A stretch of DNA of 64,000 bases, from assembly GCF_011386835.1 (NCBI RefSeq), contig NC_088791.1, positions 13,020,998 through 13,084,997 of the forward strand, read 5' to 3'. Position 1 is the stretch's first letter, and every line of letters starts with the position of its first letter. The stretch comes from Chrysemys picta bellii. Its lineage: Eukaryota > Chordata > Testudines > Emydidae. The notes under the pieces are model-generated. The model saw only the letters and a program-made list of their open reading frames with translations. It was not told the DNA's origin and did no database searches. This document shows, in pieces, positions 11,226-23,800 of this stretch. The position numbers and the translations under genes were made by a program.

Positions 11226-14200
11226 AGTATTGTCTCCTCCCTGCAATGTCTGATTTGGGTTGCTATCACTCGATTGAATATTTCAACAAAGATTTTTCAG
11301 AAGGCTTGTAAAAGTGACGCAAAGGTATTCTCTTTCTCGTAGTTTATGGCAATCAAATACAGAACGATATTTAGTGCTTACATATCACTTCACATCAGCT
11401 AAACACCGCAAGCTAGCTAATGTAGCCACCATTAAAGAATGATATGTCCATATCAATTTTCATACCACTTACACAAGAATATAAATCAGGTAACCGAGGG
11501 AGAAGGTTGCGCTCCGACTACAGAAAATCACCAGCACAGAAAGCTTCGCTTCCATCAATGGGATTTCTATCACCATAGTCATCCTTTCCATTTAACTGAA
11601 GCACAGCCAGTTCTAAACGTGCTTCCTGACTAAAGAAATCAACTACGCATGGGCAACGGGATTGGGCTGGGCTTTCATTTCAACATGGAAGCGGATGCAT
11701 CGTACAAGTCAGCGTAGGCAATACCAATTTTATTTAATGCATACAAAATAGAGGAACTACAGAAACAAACCTAAATTCACACATGCTCTGCAATATTAAC
11801 CAATTAAAATTCACAGTGAAGATGTCAGTCGTGTTGCACAGAAATATAAACTGGACTTCCTTCCGGAAGGAATCAAGGGGCGTTCCCAACACAAAAGAGA
11901 AATGCCACAATTCAGTAAATGGAAATACTGTAACAGCATCAAGTGTTTCAAAAGCCAGCTTTGAAAATCCTCTTAAATATGTATATTATTATTCAGTAAA
12001 TGTGTGAGTTCAGCTTCAAAACGGAGGAGTGGACCATTTGGGCTCGAGGAATGAGGGTAGGGAACCCAAGATTTTTTTTAAATGGGTACCCAAAGTTAGG
12101 TTCCTGAATTGGTATTTAAGCACCTAAATAGCTAAGCTGATCGACAAAAGTGTTGAGCCTCCACTAGCTTCCATGGAGGTTAATGAGATAGCTCAGTGCT
12201 TTTGAAATCAGTTCACATAATTCTTCCCTCCACCTCTGCCCAGTCTTGGCCAGGTTCTCTTGAAATTCTTCCTTGCTTTACTCCACTCTAGCATGTGGCC
12301 TTGAGCAAGTCATTTTTCTTTCTGTACTTTAGCTTCCTCTGTCTCTAAAACATGGACGCCACCACCTGTCTAGCTCTCCGCCATGCTGGGAGGAATAAAG
12401 AGTTTTGAACAAGTGGGAAGTATCGTTTTATGTAAAACTTTCTTTAAACAAACTCAACTGCAACAGATTGTTTTTAAAGCCACTTTTGGTTACTGCTCTG
12501 CAGTGCATCACCTCTATTCCTGGAGGTCAAAAGGAGCCATTTTATCTGCGATTGAAATGCTCTCTCAGAAACAAATCATTGCAGTGGATGTATGAAAAAT
12601 CCTGCAATCTACTATTTCACCGGCAGGGGTCCCCTTGAGACCACAAATTCAACAGCATGCAAGACAGTGAGTGCGCCTCTTATTACTAACGTGGTGACCT
12701 GAACTTTCAGCTTGCTCAGATCAGCACAGCGTCCTGCACTGTCTAACCATTAGACTAGAGGAAGAAGGAGATTTGCTTGTTAATCAAGAACACCAGAGTC
12801 AGATCTTTTCAAGGCAACTCGCTCAGCCTAAAACTACTGAGGCAAGAAAGAGCAGAAGGTTAGAGACTAAACACTGGATTCTCCAGCCAACCTACCCCAA
12901 CCCTCCCTGAACACTGTCCCCAATGTTCTCCGCTAAAAACTAAGACTCTCTCAGAGGAGAGCCCTGGCAGCCTCTAACCCCCCCAGAATATGCTACCAGC
13001 AGCAGCTCCAGCACAAGCCAAGAAGAATCCGGTACTACCCCATCCCTCTCCAAACGAATGAGATGTGCTCTGGGCACCAGCTCCCCTCATTTTCCTGTCT
13101 ATATCGTTAGGAAAGATTGCTGCTCTACTTCCTATTATCCCCCCACTGCATCCCCATCCTTCTGCCCAGCCCTACCTCTTCACCTCCATCCTCTCACCTA
13201 ATTACCCAGCCTCTCCCCGCCCCCAAAACCTCCCCTCCAGCCTGAGCCAGACTCATGTAAATGCCTCCCTCCCTCCTGTCCACCACCTCTTACATCTCTC
13301 CCTCTGGTATCCCCAGTCACTTCAATGATTCAGCTCCATCAAGTTATGACAAAACAAAGCCATGTAACTATTACCAGTTACCCTCGTCCACCCTCCCCGT
13401 TCACCCCCTATTGCTTGTCTCCCTCCCTTCTTGTCTTCAGTTGATTTTAAACTTCCAGTTAGGGTCTGCGTCTTCCTAGGTCTGTACAGCGCCTGGCACA
13501 ACAGAGCCTCTGCCTTGATTAAGTGCTACAGAAGAACTACTACTAAGAGAAGATCAGCACTGACTCAAGTGCATCTAAAAACCCAATTGTGTCCAATCGT
13601 GGGATTTGCTCTCCATAATTATTTTAGCTGGGGTCAAGATAATTTCTATATCATGTTCCAAGAACACATGAGATTTAATCAGAGGCATATCAGCCCAAAT
13701 GTAATGTTTCATCCTCTTCCCATGGTGGTTTTTGCATTTGAGTTATTTCAACAAATAAAGCAAGACAGGCATCTGGACTCTTGGCTTGATTCCACTAGGG
13801 AGCACCAGTTGACAACAATCCTGATTATCCAGAGGCTTTTAAGGGATACATTGTACTGAGAGAGATGGGCTTTTATTCCACAAATTGCTTTAAAAATAAG
13901 TGTTGTACAAAATGTTACACGTTTTAAAAACTATTCAAAGAAAAGTGACTCATTTAGGATCCACAATAGAGCAGGAAAGCAGCATTAAAGTGAACAAAGG
14001 ACTAGGCCCTGGGGAATCTATGCCAGCATAACCATCACTTCATCTCTATTAACTGAGCCGACAACTAGGTGTGCCATTTCTTTACTGTCCAGGTTCATAG
14101 AAGTGAACTGCCCCATAAATCATGCCAATTAAGGGTTAAGTCTTGGAGTCGCTACAGAGGCAAGTCCAGCCGTGATCGGTAATGGGATCACAGAGGATGC

Positions 14201-14793
14201 CGGGATCAGGTCCTGACTGGGTGTGTGGTTTAGCAGAGTACTGATTAAGCAGGTTCTGCTGTAATTTATTGCACTCACTTTAAAACTAATAAACCAAACC
14301 ATTCTTATGTACATCATCAAAACCCAGAAAAATAATCCCCTACAGCACTGCTGCCTTCCTGCTTTTCTTTTAATCTCTTTGCTTGTTCGAAAGCCAGAAT
14401 TTTGTTTTGGCAGCAGATCCAGAAGTGTGTTATGCAAACTATAGACGACGTTCCATACAGTATCTGCCTCAAGTGGCCCTTTCTAGCTGGTGATATTTTA
14501 TAAAACATTTAACAGAGTTCAGTAAGTAAAATATTCCAGCACACAGGTATCACCTAATCTTAGAAAAGGAAAACAAATTAAAATATTACAACACAATACA
14601 ACTTTGATACAGAATCAGTTTAGACAAGATTCTCACAAATGTTAACAGATTTATAGTGGTCTTTACATAAATCGAGGTTGTTTTTTCTATATACACAAAT
14701 TAAAAACCCTGACATAGTAGAGTCTCGTGTGTCTGCATAGAGGACACCAATTTGATGTTTCCAAGAGGCAGCTTTGACCCATTGCTTTGAGTC
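11226..14793. other. Convergent ITIH2/KIN intergenic region, including the KIN 3' UTR
   Basis: No coding exon is recognised. The right part must carry the KIN 3' UTR on the minus strand. A minus-strand AATAAA (plus tttatt) lies at 13872-13877, and others occur, so the KIN end is not fixed by sequence alone. A MIR-like relic sits near 12290-12400. A pyrimidine-rich stretch at about 13060-13540 ends in tgtacagcgcctggcacaac, an L2-like 3' end. Long open frames here are not gene-like. Confidence 0.55.
13060..13540 (+). repeat. L2-like LINE 3' relic
   Basis: The tail motif tgtacagcgcctggcacaac followed by tgccttgattaagtgctaca resembles the 3' end of old L2/CR1-group LINEs, like the longer copy ending near 39160. 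The left boundary is uncertain. Confidence 0.5.
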
Positions 14794-14856
14794 TCAAAGG
14801 AGTTTGGAAATGTCTTCATATTGGATGCCTTCAATTCTCCGTCCTTTTAAAGGCCC
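14794..14856 (-). CDS. KIN: KIN exon 13 (last coding)
   Basis: The acceptor on the minus strand is ctgcag. The exon begins in phase 0 and encodes [20 protein letters not shown] before TGA. The final residue differs from the Ala I know in mammals. Confidence 0.94.
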   Translation of the reverse strand, partial: GPLKGRRIEGIQYEDISKLL

Positions 14857-17800
14857 CTGCAGATGAATAAATTGCAAGAAAGGTTGGTGCGGGGGAAGGA
14901 AACTGCTTGTTGAATCTCATAATAAATAGTTACAAATTACAATAAAGCTGAACTGAATCAAATCAAACCTGTCCACACTTAACTATTATTTTCTTAAACA
15001 TGACTAAGCGAATAGCACACCGGAAACGAAAGAGCTGCATGCCAACCAACTTTGGCATTTTTACACATTTCTGTGTTCGTGTATTGATTTTTAACCAATG
15101 TACAACTTTCATCCTTCAGAGACTGGGGACAATGCATTAATGTGCCAGGTCAGATTTTGAGAAGACTGCAAATTATTATTATTATTATGGAATTACTAGT
15201 TAGCAAGATTTAAAGAGGGATTGGACATTTATGGGGGCAGAAATAGTCACAGTTTTAATAGTTAATGGTAAATTTTGGAAGAGAAATACAATTTCATGCT
15301 TCACTCTCTATTAGGTATTAGAATGAGAGATGCTTGGGGGGAGAAGATTACTCCACATCTGGCAACTGGAAGCTTCTTGCACCTTTCCTCTGAAGCATCT
15401 GGTGCTGGTCAGTTGGAGGCAGGATACTGGACTAGATGAACCAAGGGTTTGATCCAGTATGGCAGGTCCTATGTTATATGTCAAAGTGACCAAACGGGCA
15501 GTTACTCTGATTCTCTGTTCAAGAGCAGTAACTGCACATAAAAGTTATATGTGACGCCCTATCAAATTCATGGCCATGAAAAACATGTCACGGACCGTGA
15601 AATCTGGTCTCCCCCCGTGAAATCTGGTCTTGTGTGTGGGTTTACCCTGCACCATACAGATTTCGCAGGAGAGACCAGGGTTTCTCAAATTGGGGGTCCT
15701 GACCCAAAAGGGAGTTGCAGGGGGGTCACGGTATTGCCACTCTTCCTTCTGTGCTGCCTTCAGAGCTGGGCTGCAGCTGTTGGCTGGGTGCCCAGCTCTG
15801 AAGGCAGCGCCCTACCAGCAGAGGTGCAGAAGTAAGGGTGGCAATACCATACCATGCCCCCCTTACTTCTGCGCTGCTGCCTTCAGAGCTGGGCAGCCGG
15901 AGAGTGGTGGCTGCTTACTGAGAGCCCAGCCCTGCAGGCAGCAGCACAGAAGGGTGGCAATACCAGACCCTGCCATCCTTATTTCTAAGCTGCTGCTGGC
16001 AGGAGCTCTGAAACAAGAAGCAATGTGAACACCTCGAGAAACAACTTGGTAACTCTAACAACTCTAACTTACTTAGTAACTGCCACCCTCGGAAATCAAA
16101 ACAGTCACTGAGTGAAGTTCTGGCCCCATGAAATCAATGGCTACTCTTACTGACTTCAGTGGGGCCAGAATTTCACTTTAAATCTCTCTCTACAGATTTA
16201 TAGGACTCGTACAAAAGAAAAAAGGCCTTTTACACTAAGGCTCAGCCCACAGAATATTTTCTATTGAGAAAGGTGGTTTGTAACAAAAATGCAAACACCG
16301 TCTTAACTATAAGTAGCATGAACAACAAGGATTCAAAATCCATTAATCTTCAAACTCCACACCCAGCTTGATCAATACAGTAAGAGAATTCTCTTATTTC
16401 ATACATACATTTTAAGCGTATCGCTTTCCCAGCTGAAAAGTTATTGTATCATTAACAGAGCACATTTAAATTAAACCTACTAAATATTTTACAAATTTAT
16501 CTTTGTAAATTCAGTATCCCATTGTCTTTTAAAGGTAACGAGGCCCAGTGGATTGAGCGGTGGATTAGAATTTTAAAAGGATTTGGGTTCTAGTCCTATT
16601 GGCCGGCTGGGTGACCCTGAGCACCAATCTGTGCCCTAAATTCCCCATTTGCAAAGGGGCAATAATGACATTCACCCTTTGTAAAGGGCTTTGAGACCTA
16701 CTGATGAAAAGTGCTATGCAAGGTTATTAAATATATTTAAAATGTACATACAGATTCAATGATTATTGCTGCTGAGAAGTTCTTCTCGTTTATAGATTCC
16801 AAGATGCCTTCATTTCCTCTGTAACCTCCATTTAAAACCAGAACTTTCTTTCCTGAAACGGTAAACAGGAAGAACTTTACCCATAGGAACTCTCAGTGTC
16901 TTTTGATGAAGCCCCTCTCTACTGAAAACACAGGACAGAGTCACTTTGGGAAGTCTGTATCTCCAAGAACTAGAGAAGACAGTGTTCCCTTGGAAGCAAT
17001 GCTCAGCTTTTCTTCAGGGACTGCTTGATCCTAAAATGCCTGAGTGATACAGATGAAAGCTGTTTTGCTTTTAGGAAGCTACTGACGCCTGCTTATCTAA
17101 CTAGGTTGAAGAGCAGAGCAGAGAAGCTTGTCATAACTCACTAGAAGTGCACATGTGAGGTATGTAGCAATGGGAGCTCCGACACCCTCTGAAAGGATGC
17201 AGCATTCACCCTCCTTCTCCAGCTAGGCCTGCTGTCAGGACAGGAATCACCTTCCTTCTAGAATCACTCCCCTTCTGGGGTACCTCGCTGCTGCTGATAA
17301 ACTTTTCTGGTCCTTGAATATCAGGAGCCCAGGACTGACTGACTGTGGGCACCCTCCGCGCAGGTACACAAGAGGAGGGGAGAGTTTCCTTGAATCCTCT
17401 CCATCTTGGAGAGCCTGTGAAGGAACCACCACAATCCAGCACTTTATGACTAATGGAGATCTCTAGGGGACCCTGGCAAGCTTCAATTTTCTTACAATAT
17501 TTAAGTCTTCATCTTGTTTCAAAATCCTTGTAATTTCTCCCTCATCCATCATAAAAATATTCCTAAATAAATAAATGAATGCCAAAAACCCAATATCCAG
17601 AAATAACCTTACAATCCCAAACTCCAGACAATGGAGAAAACCATCAGTAAATCTCTTTCGAGGCTCCTACAGATACTTCCTGAAGATGAAACATTACTTT
17701 CATCTAGTAAAACAAAAAAATGCTTCCTATCCTTCTTAGGGTACGTCTACACTTACTTCCTGGTTCGGCGGCAGGCAATCGATCTTCTGGGATCGATCCC

Positions 17801-20800
17801 GGAAGTGCTCGCCGTCGACGCCGGTACTCCAGCTCGGCGAGAGGAGTACGCGGCATCGACGGGGGAGCCTGCCTGCCACGTCTGGACCCGCGGTAAGTTC
17901 GGACTAAGGTACTTGGAATTCAGCTACGTTATTAACATAGCTGAATTTGCGTACCTTAGTCCGAAGTGGGGGGTTAGTGTGGACCAGGCCTTAGAAGGAG
18001 CATAATTCCTCTTGGAAAGCTCTATAAAATCACCAAAAAGAATAAATGCAATATTTGCACCAACAGCAACCAGAGGATACTTGGTACATGACAGGAATAT
18101 CTTAATCCAATGTGGATAAGAAATGCTGACCAGGAACAAAAGTAGTAAAATGACTCAGGTGACACTTGATGAATTATAGCTCAAAAGAATCAAAGTCAGT
18201 CCATCAGATGCAGCTTTGCTAGCTGGTTTACAAATAAATTTACCTGGTGCCGGTATTACTGTCTCTAGATGTGTCTGGTCAAGTTTCAGTTTGTCTCCAG
18301 AATCAATCATCTTTACAACTGCTGTGTATTTGTCAATTACCTCCTATCATGGAAAATTAAATATATTTATTTTAAAAAGGAAAAGATATCTATAATTTGA
18401 TTATTCTCTTATTAAAAAAATACAGATAAGAGGATTACAAGCAAATGGCCATGTAACATTAATGATGCAAATACATCGGGGTAATTACAAAACACAATCA
18501 TTCTTTGACTTTCTGCTAATTTTTTAAAATAGTCTTAATGGAGAAGAGATTCAGAAACACAGGTCTACATTTCCAAAAGTGGAAAGTGTTTTCAGGGGCC
18601 CAACTTGAGAAATCTGAAAGGGACCTGATTTATAGAAAGTGCTGCGCAATGATCTTCTGAAAATCTGACCACTTTAAAGAATCCCAGATTGGGCATCCAA
18701 AAATCACTAGTCAGTTTTGAAAATGTAGGCCATCGGTTTTGTCATGCTAGATCAGATCCATGGTTTATCTAGTGCAGTATCCTGTCTCTGACAGTGGCCA
18801 GTACTAGCTACTTCAGAGGATGATAGGATGCTTCAGACCATTAGGCCAGGCCCACCAGACTGAAGAACTTGTGAATCCAGGGGACCCTTCTTCAAAGATA
18901 ATTTGGGATTTGTACACATCAATGCTGGACGGAGATTACTGACACAGTCTCAAGGCCTGAAATACCATGCACTGCTCTTGGTCACTCCCCAGCAACACAG
19001 CTTTAAGATGACTGTATGGTCTAAAAAGACTCACTGATGAAATCAGAGTCTGAAGAAAACAGTAACAAGAGTAAACTTAATAGGGAAAAATGGTCATCAA
19101 GAATGAAGGGGTGAGTGGATGCCCACAAGCCACTATTTTGATTTGCAATAAATCCCAAGTCACTCACTGCCCAGAAGGAACTGAGAATCGGGTAACAAAC
19201 TCCGAGAAAGTTAAAGGGAAGCCCTCATTCTGATAGTTGGGGTTCAACCACTACCACCATAAGCAACCAAATAAACAGATGTTTTCTAGTTGCTGTGGAA
19301 AAAGAACTGCGTCCAATCACTTTTATTCACAAACTTTTATCAGATAAAATGCTGTAGATTCACCTTAACGACTGCTTTCTTCTTATGATACTTCTCACCA
19401 AGCTTTTTTGTTACAATTTTTACAACAATTTCCTGGAGAAGGGAAAAAAGGAAAGAGAAAAAGCTAAATACACAAACAAAGATAACTTCCTCTCAACTCA
19501 GTGTTTACATCACAAGTAGCTTTTAACTCCAGTTGTCCCCACAAGCAGACGCTGATGTTATGCTCTGTAGCGTCAGCAGGCAACGCCACTTCTAAGACAC
19601 GACATTATAGAACTTTCATTGTGGGAGGAACCCCAGCGCAAAGGCATCTCCTGCCCTCACTGACTCAAAATATACCTACATTTGAATTCAGTGTGTTACA
19701 AGAGAGCCCTATGTGGGTCACTGATAGCAAGGACTGACTCAGGACATTTGCATCTAACAGCATGAGCCTCAACTCCCTGAACTGCAAGACACAGTTGTGT
19801 TAGTTCAAAGGCTGCAGCTTACTACTAAATGTCTATATGGTCTGACCACTAGAGTGGGAAAAAGACACCCTGCATGTAGATAAGTTCTAGAAGCACCTGT
19901 CCTTTAACTACAAAGTAAGCCATCACTATACAAAAGAGCTTAAATATTAGAAGTACAATGTTTCAGAATAGTAAATATCGCACAGCAGCCAGGAAAAGTG
20001 AAATATTTGCAAACTCTGTGAGAAATTAACTTATGATAATATCTCTGTTTGGAAAATAAAAATGTATTTTTGTTCATATTCTGCTCTTGGATCTATACAT
20101 GTTGCAAACCAGCAGGGGCTGTGTGCACGTTCCCAAAGGCAGAATTTGGCCTGATAACGATGTAGTTATTCAGATACTTACAGGCTGCAACCAGTAGTCT
20201 GTTCGGGCTGTTTTTTTCTTTTCTTCTTCAAACTACAGAAGAAAAAAAAAAGTCAGTCAATTGTTTTTTGTCCTTTCATATCAATGCAAGGTTCCCATCC
20301 TCCCAAAAAACTTGAACAAGTTCTATGCACTTGGGTATCAAACCACAACAGAATAGTGAAGGTGTTTACTACATCAGTGGTCCATCTAGCCCAGTATCCC
20401 GTCTTCCGACCATGGCCAAAATTCCAGGTGCTTCAGAGGGAACGAACAAAACAGGCAATCACTGAGTGATTGATCACTCCCAGCTTCTGACAAACAGAAG
20501 CTACAGACACTCAGATCATGGGGTTGTATTCCTGGATCATGGGGATGTTTTCAGAGAACTAGCCATTATCTTTCTTGAGTGGTAACAGCGAATTTAGATC
20601 CCATCATTTTATATGTATAGTTGGGATTATGTTTTCCAATGTGCATTACTTTGCATTTATCAACATTGAATTTCATCTGCCATTTTGTTGTCCAGTCACC
20701 CAGTTTTGTGAGATCCCTTTGTAACTCTTTGAAGTCTGTTTGGACTTAACTATCTTAAGTAGTTTTGTATCATCTGCAAATTTTGCCACCTCACTGTTTC

Positions 20801-23800
20801 TCCCTTTTTCCAGATCATTTATGAATATGTTAAACAGTACTGGTCCCAATACAGACCCCTGGGGTACACCACTATTTACCTCTCTCCATTCTGAAAACTG
20901 ACCATTTATTCATACCCTTTGTTTCCTGTCTTTTAACCAGTCACTGATCCATGAGAGGACCTTCCCTCTTATCCCATGACTGCTTACTTTGCTTAGGAGC
21001 CTTTGGTGAGGGACCTTGTCAAAGGCTTTCTGAAAGTCTAAGTACACTATATCCACTGGATCACCCTTGTCCACATTTGTTGACACCCTCAAAGAATTCT
21101 ATTAGACTGGTGAGGCATGATTTCACTTTACAAAAGCCATGTTGACTCTTCCCCCAACAAATCATGTTCATCTATGTGTCTGATAATTCTGTTCTTTATT
21201 ACCGTTTCAACAAATTTGCCTGGCATTGAATTTAGGCTTCCCAGCTCTGGAGGCTTTTTTTAAAAATTGGCGTCACATTAGCTATCCTCCAGTCATCTGG
21301 TACAGAAGTTGATTTAAATGATAGGTTACATACCACAGTAAGTAGTTCTGCAATTTCATATTTGAGTTCCTTCCAAGCTCTTGGGTATTATACCATCTGG
21401 TCATGATAACTTATTACTGTTTAATTTATCAATTTCTTCCAAAACCTCCTCTAACGACTCCGCAATCTGGGATTTGTCCCCCTAAAAAGAATGGCTCAGG
21501 TGTGGGAATCTCCTTTACATCCTTCCGCTGCAGTGAAGACTGATGCAAAAAATTCATTTAATTTCTCCGTAATGGCCTGATCTTCCTTGAGTGCTCCTTT
21601 AGCACCTTGATCATCCAGTGGCCCCACTGATTATTTGACAGGCTTCCTGCTTCTGATGTACTTATCTTTTTTGCTGTTAGTTTTTGAATCTTTGGCTAGT
21701 TGCTCTTCAAATTCTTTTTTGGCCTGCCTGATTATACTTTTACACTTGACTTTCCAAAGTTTATACTCCTTCCTATTTTCCTCAGTAGGATTTAACTTCC
21801 ACTCTGTAAAAGATTTTTTTTGCCTCTAACCACTTCTTCTACTTTGTTGTTTAGCCATGGTGGCACTGTTTTGGTCCTCTTACTAAATTTTTTTTTAATT
21901 TGGGGTATATATTTAATTTGAGCCTTTATGATTTTTTTTTTTTAGTTTCCATGCAGTTTGCAGGCATTTCACTTTTGGAACTGTACTTTAAAATTTCTGT
22001 TTAATTAGCTTCCTCATTTTTGTGTAGTTCCCCTTTCTGAAGTTAAATGCTTCTGTAATGGGCTTCTTTGGTATTCACCCCAAGAATGTTAAATATAATT
22101 ATATTATGGTTGCTATTACTAAGCGGTTCAGCTGTATTCACCTCTTGGACCAGAACCTGTGCTCCACTTAGTACTAAATCAAGAATTGCCTCTCCTCTTG
22201 TGGGTTCCAGGACTAGCTGCTCCAAGAAGCAGTCATTTATGATGTCCAGAAACTTGATCTCTGCATCCCTTCCTGAGGGGACATGTACCCAGTTTATATG
22301 GGGATAGTTGAAATCCCCCATGATTATTGAGTTTTCTATTTCTATAGCCTCTCTGATCTTCCTGAGCATTTCACAGTCACCATCACCATCCTGGTCAGGA
22401 GTATATCCCTAGTGCTACATTCTTATTATTCAAGCATAGAATCTCTATGGATAGAAATTCCATAGTACAGTTTGGTTCATTTAAGATTTGTGCTACTATA
22501 TTTAACTCTATGCTTTCCTTCCCATATAGTGCCACTCCCCCACCACCATGACCAATTCTGTCATTCCTTAATACAAAGGTACAAAATATTTCTGTGTCCC
22601 ATTGATGATCATCATTCCACCATGTTTCTGAAATGCCTATTATATCAATATCCTCATTTAATAACAGGCACATTAGTTCACCCATCTTAGTATTTAGACT
22701 TCTAGCATTAGTATATAAGCACTTTTAAAATTTGTCACTTTTTAGCTCTCTGCCATTATGTGATCTAATTGAATGGGACTCTTTTTCATTAAGATGAAAG
22801 GCAGTTTCTTTAAACATTTATAACTTTTGACTAGAATAAAAAAATGTACTAAGCTAGGGCACTTGAAAAATTCAGACCACTTGATCTGCATCCAGAATTA
22901 AACAGGGCATGTGTAGAACAGGAGGCATTGGTATTACGTGGGGTAAGCCATGATGACCATGTAAAGTGGTGAGCTGCTGAATTCCACCCAACCTGGAGCT
23001 TCCAGTTCCTTTCAAAGGTAGCCCCTAGTAGAGTGCCGTAAGGCATGGATCTCTGGGTAACATTCTCACTGTACCTCCATGATCTCATCCAGTGCAGATT
23101 TCTTCTTTTTCTCTTTTGATTGACCTGAGCTGTGAGCAGATTCTTTCCGTTTAACTGATCCTGCTCCTCCCACCATCTTCAATGCACTCGGTCCAAGGAC
23201 ACTGCTGGAAGAGGGTTTAGATTAATAATACAATATCGTTTTCATTCGGATTCTTAAAATGACACCTTTACAAACATGCCCCTGGAGAACAGGCTGTGCA
23301 GAGGTGCAGCTGATCTTTTACTCCTCAATCCCGCCACATAATCTACATGAATCCTGCACCGGATTTCAATGGGGACCCGTATGGACACAGGACCAGATCA
23401 ATTTGCAGGATCGAGGCACTGGATTATAAACTCTGGGGCAGGAATTGCACCTACTTTTCCGTTTGGATTGCAGGAACTCCAAGAGGCAAACAATCTGATG
23501 ATCAAACCAACCCACTGGTCCAAGACTTAGATGGATGCTTCAACCATTTTAATACAAAAATGTTTCTTCCAGCGCACATTACAGGGAAATTTATCTGTGG
23601 GCAGAGGTACAATAGGTGGACAAAAGCCTGTTCATTAACAAAACCTCTCAGATTGAATTGGGCCATATGTTCTTGCTTCTCTGTAGGAAGCTGCTGCGTT
23701 TACAGACAGTGAGCAGTGTGATCAAGATCCTATACCTGGATATGGATTAGTTCATGTTTATTTCGAACCTGCCATTTTTCATTTTCTTTGACCGATTTTA

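Larger units (their letters stand above)
14857..16751 (-). other. KIN intron 12
   Basis: Intron of 1.9 kb. It holds a DNA-element fragment at about 15562-16020 (described separately) and a MIR-like SINE at about 16540-16735. Confidence 0.7.
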
